Shown here piece after piece: positions 4,750 through 9,009 of a DNA stretch of 9,009 nt (the first letter of the stretch is position 1; each line of letters starts with the position of its first letter). Position numbers and translations under genes: made by a program. Where the stretch lies: the NCBI GenBank assembly GCA_903921965.1, contig CAIXSE010000881.1, positions 1 to 9,009 of the forward strand, given 5' to 3'. Source of the DNA: an uncultured Thermoleophilia bacterium. GTDB taxonomy: Bacteria > Actinomycetota > Thermoleophilia > UBA2241. The notes under the pieces were generated by a model. That model was not told where the DNA came from. It worked only from the letters and a program-made list of their open reading frames with translations, and searched no databases.

Positions 4750-6402
4750 GTGGCCACGCGACGCACACGACCATCCTCAGGTCCCGAGCACTCCGGACCC
4801 GCGACAAGTCCTGCGGGCCCCGGCGGCGAGGACTCCGTCCAGGCGCTGCGCGTCCGCGTCGCCCGCCTCGAGACAGCCCTGGACGAGCTCGAGGCGCGTC
4901 ACCGTCTCGTGCTCGAGGGCGTCGCCGGGGCCGTGTGGGAGTGGGACATCGAGGCCCGCACCGTCCGCTTCTCCGACAGGTGGGCCCGGTTGCGCGGCTA
5001 CGCACCCGGCGAGCTGGGCGACGGCGAGGAGGAATGGACCACGCGCATCCACCCCGACGACGCCGAGCGGGTGGCGGCGGCGGTGCAGGCGCACCTCGCC
5101 GGTGAGACGCCGGACTTCTGCGAGGAGTACCGCCTCCGCAACAAGGACGGCACCTACGACTGGGTGCTCGACCGCGGGGTGGCAGCGCACGACGGCGAGG
5201 GCCGTGCGACGCGCATGGCCGGTTCCACCGTCGACGTCACGGCTCGCAGAGCCGCCGAGGACGGACCGGCAGCCAGCCTGCGCCTGCTCCGCGCCGCCCA
5301 GGAGATGGGCCACGTCGGCAGCTGGGAGGTCGACGTGGGCACCGGCATCGAGAGCTGGACCGACGAGGTCTTCCGCATCCTCGGCCTCGATCCGGCCGCC
5401 TCCGACCCCCTGCTCGCCGTGTACGACGCCGCCATCCACCCCGAGGACCGGGACGCGGTGGACCTCGCCTACGAGAGCACCTTCGCACGCGGCGACGACG
5501 CCTACGACATGACGTACCGCATCGTGCGCTACGACGACGGGCGCGTGCGCTGGGTCCGCGACCAGTGCCTCCATGAGAAGGATGAGACCGGCAGGATAGT
5601 CCGCCGCCTCGGCACGCTCCAGGACATCTCCGAGTACCAGCTCGCAAAGCAGGAGATCGCGGCGCTCAACGAGGGACTCGAACGGAGGGTGCACCTGCGG
5701 ACCGTCCAGCTGCAGGAGCTCAACGAGGAGCTCGAGTCGTTCGCCTACGCGGTGTCCCACGACCTGCGCGCGCCCCTGCGCGCCATGGACGGCTTCGCCC
5801 ACATCATCGCGGTGGACTACGCGGCTTCACTCGACGATGAAGGGACCGCCCACCTCGAACGCATCCGCGTCAGTGCCCAGAAGATGGGCGAGCTCATCGA
5901 CGGGCTGCTCCAGCTCTCCCGTCTCAGCCGGGCGCGGCTGCGCGTGGAGGACGTCGACCTGAGCAGGCTCGCCCGGGAGGTGTGCGACGAGCTGGCCGCA
6001 GCCGAGCCCGGCCGCCGCGTCGAGGTCGTGATACGACCCGGCCTGCGGGCGCTCGCCGACCCCGCGCTCGCCCACGCCCTCCTCGCCAACCTGCTCGGCA
6101 ACGCCTGGCGCTTCACGTCACAGCACGAGACGGCGCGCGTCGAGCTCGGCGCCGTGGAGGGCTCAGAGGGCACGACGTTCTTCGTGGCCGACGACGGCGC
6201 CGGGTTCGACATGGCCTACGCGGACAAGCTGTTCGGCGCCTTCCAGCGGCTGCACACGCCCGGGCAGTTCGACGGTACCGGCATCGGGCTGGCGACAGTG
6301 CAGCGCATCGTCCGCCGCCACGGCGGCCGGGTGTGGGCGGAGGGCGCCGTGGAGCAGGGCGCGACCTTCTACTTCACGCTCGCCGAGCCGGCTGCCGGCT
6401 GA
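4750..6402 (+). CDS. Soluble PAS-PAS sensor histidine kinase
   Basis: The product has 550 residues from GTG 4750, chosen because GGAGAGGGG (4738-4746) precedes it; a TTG at 4705 in the same frame has no such site. Order of domains: a disordered Pro/Gly/Ser-rich start; a short helix (about 28-52); PAS domain 1 (about 53-170, with IHPDD and YDWV landmarks); PAS domain 2 (about 180-297, with IHPEDRDAV and RWVRDQ); a coiled coil (about 297-330); HisKA with phospho-acceptor His337 in FAYAVSHDLRAPLRAMDGF; HATPase_c with the N-box Asn451 (NLLGNAWRFTS), DDGAGF (481-486) and GTGIGLATVQRIV. No membrane segment is present, so it should sense a cytoplasmic signal through its PAS domains. No PAS cysteine motif for flavin (NCRFL) is seen, so it is not a LOV protein. 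No response regulator is adjacent. It is divergent from marR-heliorhodopsin, and a functional link is possible but unproven. Confidence 0.93.
   Translation: MATRRTRPSSGPEHSGPATSPAGPGGEDSVQALRVRVARLETALDELEARHRLVLEGVAGAVWEWDIEARTVRFSDRWARLRGYAPGELGDGEEEWTTRIHPDDAERVAAAVQAHLAGETPDFCEEYRLRNKDGTYDWVLDRGVAAHDGEGRATRMAGSTVDVTARRAAEDGPAASLRLLRAAQEMGHVGSWEVDVGTGIESWTDEVFRILGLDPAASDPLLAVYDAAIHPEDRDAVDLAYESTFARGDDAYDMTYRIVRYDDGRVRWVRDQCLHEKDETGRIVRRLGTLQDISEYQLAKQEIAALNEGLERRVHLRTVQLQELNEELESFAYAVSHDLRAPLRAMDGFAHIIAVDYAASLDDEGTAHLERIRVSAQKMGELIDGLLQLSRLSRARLRVEDVDLSRLAREVCDELAAAEPGRRVEVVIRPGLRALADPALAHALLANLLGNAWRFTSQHETARVELGAVEGSEGTTFFVADDGAGFDMAYADKLFGAFQRLHTPGQFDGTGIGLATVQRIVRRHGGRVWAEGAVEQGATFYFTLAEPAAG
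6386..6400 (+). terminator. Short inverted repeat just before the kinase stop codon, weak terminator candidate
   Basis: AGCCGG (6386-6391) and CCGGCT (6395-6400) pair around CTG, immediately before and into the kinase stop codon, in a 52-bp gap between two convergent genes. There is no T-tract. It could contribute to termination between the convergent units, but may equally be a codon-use accident. Confidence 0.2.
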
Positions 6403-6454
6403 GGGACACCACGGCGGATGCGTCGAGCCCGGCGAAGGCGCGGCGGGCGGGTGC

Positions 6455-7906
6455 CTACCCTTGGCCCTCGCCCGCGGCCGCCGGGCTCCGCGCGAGCCGC
6501 GGTGAGATGACCCGGTAGGCGGGCCGGGCGGCGTCGACGGGTCCGTCCTGCAGCAGGGCGGTGCACGACTCGCGGGAGCGGACCGCGCGGACGTAGGCCT
6601 CGAGGAAGTCCCGCAGCCGGGTCTTGTACGGCGAGCAGTGGTCGATGCCCTCGCGCCCCTCGTACCTCACCAGCAGCCGCCGGTGGGCACAGCCGCCACC
6701 GCAGACGGGCAGCACCTTGCAGGCGAGGCACTCGGGGTCGGCGTAGGGGTCGACGCCGGTCACGTAGCGGGCCTGGAGCACGGCGTCCACGGTCGTCTCC
6801 TCCGCGCAGACGCTGCCCACGACGCTCTGCGGCCGCCCCACGTCGTCCCAGCACTTGTACAGCTCGCCTGCGGGGCCCACGACGAAGCCCTGGAGGCGGG
6901 TGGCCACGCACGTGCCGTCGAGGAAGCCGCCGGGGTGCAGCCCGGACACCGGGAAGACCCAGCGCCGGTCGGCGAGCTCGAGGGCGAAGTCGGCCCACTC
7001 CTCCGTGTCGAGGCAGGCGCAGGCGTCGTAGGCCTGGTCGCCCGTGACGTCGACGCGGCCGGGGTAGACGGAGAGTCTCGTGCCGGCGAATCGCTCGAGG
7101 AGCTCGGCTCGCAGCTCTAGGAAGGCGCCGAGGTTGTGCCTGTCCACGTTGACGCGGATGCCGCACGTGCCGGACCAGCCCGAGCCCATCAGTGCCGCGA
7201 CGTTGCCGAGGATGCGCTCGAAGGTGGGGCCGCCGCCGGCCAGGACGCGGCGCGAGTCGTGCACCTCGCGCGGCCCGTCCAGCGTGATCTGGACGGACTC
7301 GATGCGGAGCTCGTCCAGGCGGGCGATCTTCTCGTCGTCCAGGAGGTAGCCGTTGGTGACGAGGCGGGCCTTGCGGTAGGCGAGGCCGAGGGCGAGGAAG
7401 CGCTCGGTGAGGGCACGGATCGTGTCGAAGGCGAGCAGGGGCTCGCCCCCGTACCAGGACACCGACAGCGAGCGGATGCTCTCGTGCCGCCCGATCCAGG
7501 CGACGAGCCGCTCCCGGGTCGACGCGCTCATGAAGCCGCCGTCCTCCTGGTCCGCCTCGTAGCAGTAGGGGCAGCGGAAGTTGCAGCGCAGGGTGGGGCA
7601 GACGGCGAGACCCAGACTCGAGGTGTCGAAGCAGGCCGCCTGGCGGCGGTGGTGGCGCGCGAGGAGGAGGTCCTCCTCCTCGCCGTCCTCGACGAGCACG
7701 TGCTTCCGGCGCAGGAGGTCGACGAGGCCGTCGTCGCCGGCGTCGGGCGGCATCCGCCCGTCTCTGTACGCCTCGACGAGGCGGTAGTGGGCTTCGTCGA
7801 GCTCGATCAGCGTGTTGGACAGCGCGTTGTAGCAGAACCCGCCGCGGTCCCCGGTGCGGAAGAGCAGGGTGTAGGTCGACCAGGGCAGTGCCGGGACCTC
7901 CTCCAT
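6455..7906 (-). CDS. Radical SAM/SPASM peptide maturase
   Basis: The product has 483 residues. An N-terminal region of about 95 residues (LPWSTYTLLFRTGDRGGF, then LSNTLIELDEAHYRLV) resembles the leader-binding winged-helix (RRE-like) region of SPASM peptide maturases. The radical SAM motif CxxxCxxC is Cys108, Cys112 and Cys115 (CNFRCPYCYE); WYGGEPLL (151-158) is the SAM-contacting GGEP. The C-terminal SPASM cysteines fit the canonical pattern fully: Cys333, then Gly347-x4-Cys352, then Cys393-x2-Cys396-x5-Cys402-x3-Cys406, then Cys424. Such enzymes bind one SAM cluster and two auxiliary 4Fe-4S clusters and install radical crosslinks (thioether, C-C or similar) in ribosomal peptides. The substrate is presumably the Nif11-leader peptide encoded 69 bp upstream on the same strand. 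GTG 7909, ATG 7906 and a possible CTG at 7888 (preceded by GGAGGAGG) are alternative starts. I use ATG, although no ribosome-binding site precedes it. The crosslink chemistry cannot be read from the sequence. Confidence 0.93.
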   Translation of the reverse strand: MEEVPALPWSTYTLLFRTGDRGGFCYNALSNTLIELDEAHYRLVEAYRDGRMPPDAGDDGLVDLLRRKHVLVEDGEEEDLLLARHHRRQAACFDTSSLGLAVCPTLRCNFRCPYCYEADQEDGGFMSASTRERLVAWIGRHESIRSLSVSWYGGEPLLAFDTIRALTERFLALGLAYRKARLVTNGYLLDDEKIARLDELRIESVQITLDGPREVHDSRRVLAGGGPTFERILGNVAALMGSGWSGTCGIRVNVDRHNLGAFLELRAELLERFAGTRLSVYPGRVDVTGDQAYDACACLDTEEWADFALELADRRWVFPVSGLHPGGFLDGTCVATRLQGFVVGPAGELYKCWDDVGRPQSVVGSVCAEETTVDAVLQARYVTGVDPYADPECLACKVLPVCGGGCAHRRLLVRYEGREGIDHCSPYKTRLRDFLEAYVRAVRSRESCTALLQDGPVDAARPAYRVISPRLARSPAAAGEGQG

Positions 7907-7933
7907 CACGACCGCGCGACGCCGCGGGCCGCC

Positions 7934-7962
7934 CCCGCCGGCGGGCGCCTCAGGGCGTCCCG
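7934..7962 (-). terminator. Hairpins between precursor and maturase genes, possible attenuator
   Basis: The 69-bp gap contains a perfect palindrome CCCGCCGGCGGG (7934-7945). A partly overlapping stem can also form on the transcript: GGACGCC and GGCGCCC around CTGA, with one mismatch. No T-tract follows. In RiPP operons a leaky hairpin here commonly keeps precursor transcript in excess over maturase. That role is inferred from position only. Confidence 0.35.
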
Positions 7963-7975
7963 GTGGGGGCCGTCA

Positions 7976-8248
7976 TCAGTGGTACGGGCAGTCGCCGAAC
8001 GCGTACGCCGGCGCACCGCAGCAGTTCGCGTAGCAGTCGGTCTCGCCCGCGCCGGCCGCGAAGGCGTCCAGCTCCACCTGGCTCAGCTCGGCGGACGCGT
8101 AGGCGACCTCAGCCTCGGTGACGTCGTAGCCCTCGGCCGCGGCGAACTGCAGTCTCGCGGCCACGTCCGGCGGCGCCAGGAGCTGCTCGCGGAACGCCTC
8201 GTCGCTGTCCATCCGGCGGATGAGCCGCTTCGCCTCTTCACTCGACAT
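7976..8248 (-). CDS. RiPP precursor with Nif11-like leader and Cys/Tyr-rich core
   Basis: The product has 90 residues. The leader matches the Nif11-like leader pattern: MSSEEAKRLIRRMDSDEAFREQ (1-22), then a helical stretch, GYDVTEAEVAYA (40-51) and ELSQVELDAFAAGAG (54-68). Nif11-type leaders guide several kinds of modifying enzyme and are usually cut after a double-glycine-type site; here the Gly/Ala site is AAGAG (64-68). The predicted core, residues 69-90, is ETDCYANCCGAP followed by AYAFGDCPYH, with four cysteines (72, 76, 77, 87) and three tyrosines (73, 82, 89). All the cysteines lie in the core and none in the leader. ATG 8248 is chosen because AAAGGA (complement of 8257-8262) lies 8 bases before it and because Nif11 leaders start at this point. 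The open frame extends to 8350, but the extra residues are low-complexity. It is followed by the SPASM maturase gene. Confidence 0.88.
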   Translation of the reverse strand: MSSEEAKRLIRRMDSDEAFREQLLAPPDVAARLQFAAAEGYDVTEAEVAYASAELSQVELDAFAAGAGETDCYANCCGAPAYAFGDCPYH

Positions 8249-8479
8249 GATGACCGTCCTTTCTGCCTGCGCGCCGCCCGACACGTCCCGCCCCGGCGGG
8301 ACCGGCGCAGGATACGCCCCTGGTCCAGGTCGAGACAGAGTGTGCCACATCGCCGGGGGTTCGTCACGAGTCCCTCGTACGATGCAGCACGTGCAGGCGC
8401 CCTGACGGGAGCTGCGCCCGCGTTCCGGACGCCTCCGTGCCGCAGGCGGCGACGCAACCCTGCGCGCGGCGGTGCCGCC

Positions 8480-9009
8480 CTACCCGAGCCGCCGCTCGCG
8501 GACCTCCGCGACCAGCTGCCCGGCGAACTCCGCGAGCGGCCGGGCGCCCTTGTCCTCGCCGCGCTCGCGCACGCCGACGGCGCCTTCGTCCACCTCGCGG
8601 TCGCCCACGACGAGGATGTAGGGCACCTTCTGCAGCTGCGCGTCGCGGATCCTCTTCCCCACGCTCTCGCCGCGGTCGTCCACGTCGGCGTGGATCGTGA
8701 CGCCGGCGGCGGCGCCGGCGGCGCGCAGCTCGCGGAGCACCTGCTGCGCGTAGTCGCTGTGCCTGTCGGCGATCGGCAGGACGACGGCCTGCTCCGGCGC
8801 CAGCCAGGTCGGCAGGTTGCCGCCGTAGTGCTCGAGCAGGATGCCCATGAAGCGCTCGATGCTGCCGAGCAGCGCGCGGTGGACCATGACCGGCCGGTGC
8901 TCTTCGTTGTCGGCCCCGGTGTAGCTGATGTCCAGGCGCTCCGGCATGGCGAAGTCGACCTGGATCGTGCCGCACTGCCAGGTGCGGCCCATGACGTCGC
9001 GGATGTGGA
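8480..9009 (-). CDS. thrS: Threonyl-tRNA synthetase, C-terminal part (5' end outside window)
   Basis: The frame is open to the right edge of the window; 176 C-terminal residues are visible of a protein normally about 580-650 long. The visible part begins HIRDVMGRTWQCGTIQVDF, a class II synthetase core stretch typical of ThrRS. It continues with RPVMVHRALLGSIERFMGIL (class II motif 3 region, including the His of the zinc site and the conserved Arg), then LPTWLAPEQAVVLPI at the start of the anticodon-binding domain, VDDRGESVGKRIRDAQLQKVPYILVVGD, and a Glu/Arg-rich end. The enzyme charges tRNA-Thr in the cytoplasm. The last residues (AGQLVAEVRERRLG) are a normal helical ending, with no sign of truncation. 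It is on the same strand as the peptide locus, with 231 bp between. The gap shows no clear promoter or terminator. Confidence 0.95.
   Translation of the reverse strand, partial: HIRDVMGRTWQCGTIQVDFAMPERLDISYTGADNEEHRPVMVHRALLGSIERFMGILLEHYGGNLPTWLAPEQAVVLPIADRHSDYAQQVLRELRAAGAAAGVTIHADVDDRGESVGKRIRDAQLQKVPYILVVGDREVDEGAVGVRERGEDKGARPLAEFAGQLVAEVRERRLG

Noticed and set aside
4777..5802. A 341-codon minus-strand open frame opposite the histidine kinase
   Set aside because: It is the antisense reflection of the PAS and HisKA coding sequence, with no motif and no ribosome-binding site.
4750..6402. LOV or phytochrome photoreceptor kinase
   Set aside because: Neither PAS domain has the flavin-binding NCRFL cysteine motif, and no GAF/PHY chromophore domain is present. 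The kinase core resembles phytochrome-type kinases only in its HisKA sequence.
7976..8350. A longer, 124-residue version of the Nif11-type precursor
   Set aside because: The extra 34 residues are Pro/Gly/Arg-rich and unlike any leader. The Nif11 pattern begins at ATG 8248, which has a well-placed ribosome-binding site.

Overview
The window is gene-dense, very GC-rich DNA with frequent GTG starts and long spurious antisense frames. This and the gene content (a heliorhodopsin, a Nif11-leader peptide with a SPASM maturase, an uncharacterised membrane protein of a type I associate with actinobacteria) suggest an actinobacterium or a similar high-GC monoderm. The sequence alone does not fix the genus. 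No tRNA, rRNA, insertion sequence, CRISPR array or phage gene is visible.

Left part (1-2942): the end of a CorA-type metal transporter (+); a GNAT acetyltransferase (-) facing it tail to tail; an uncharacterised polytopic membrane protein with an Ala/Gly/Ser repeat tail (+); and a Nudix hydrolase (-) whose 3' end overlaps the membrane-protein gene by 28 bp.

Middle (3106-6402): a MarR-family repressor and a heliorhodopsin form a two-gene minus-strand unit, with the Nudix gene next on the same strand. An AT-rich inverted repeat upstream of marR is a good operator candidate. Across a 340-bp intergenic region, in the opposite direction, lies a soluble PAS-PAS histidine kinase with no partner response regulator in view. 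The heliorhodopsin keeps the retinal lysine and the glutamate counterion, but has leucine where the reference protein has its two intramembrane histidines.

Right part (6455-9009): a compact RiPP-type locus on the minus strand. It has a 90-residue precursor with a Nif11-like leader and a short Cys/Tyr-rich core, followed by a radical SAM/SPASM maturase with a complete set of cluster cysteines. No peptidase, exporter or second tailoring enzyme is visible. The C-terminal part of threonyl-tRNA synthetase closes the window.

The two parts most worth following up are the Nif11/SPASM peptide locus and the MarR-controlled histidine-less heliorhodopsin with its Nudix neighbour.
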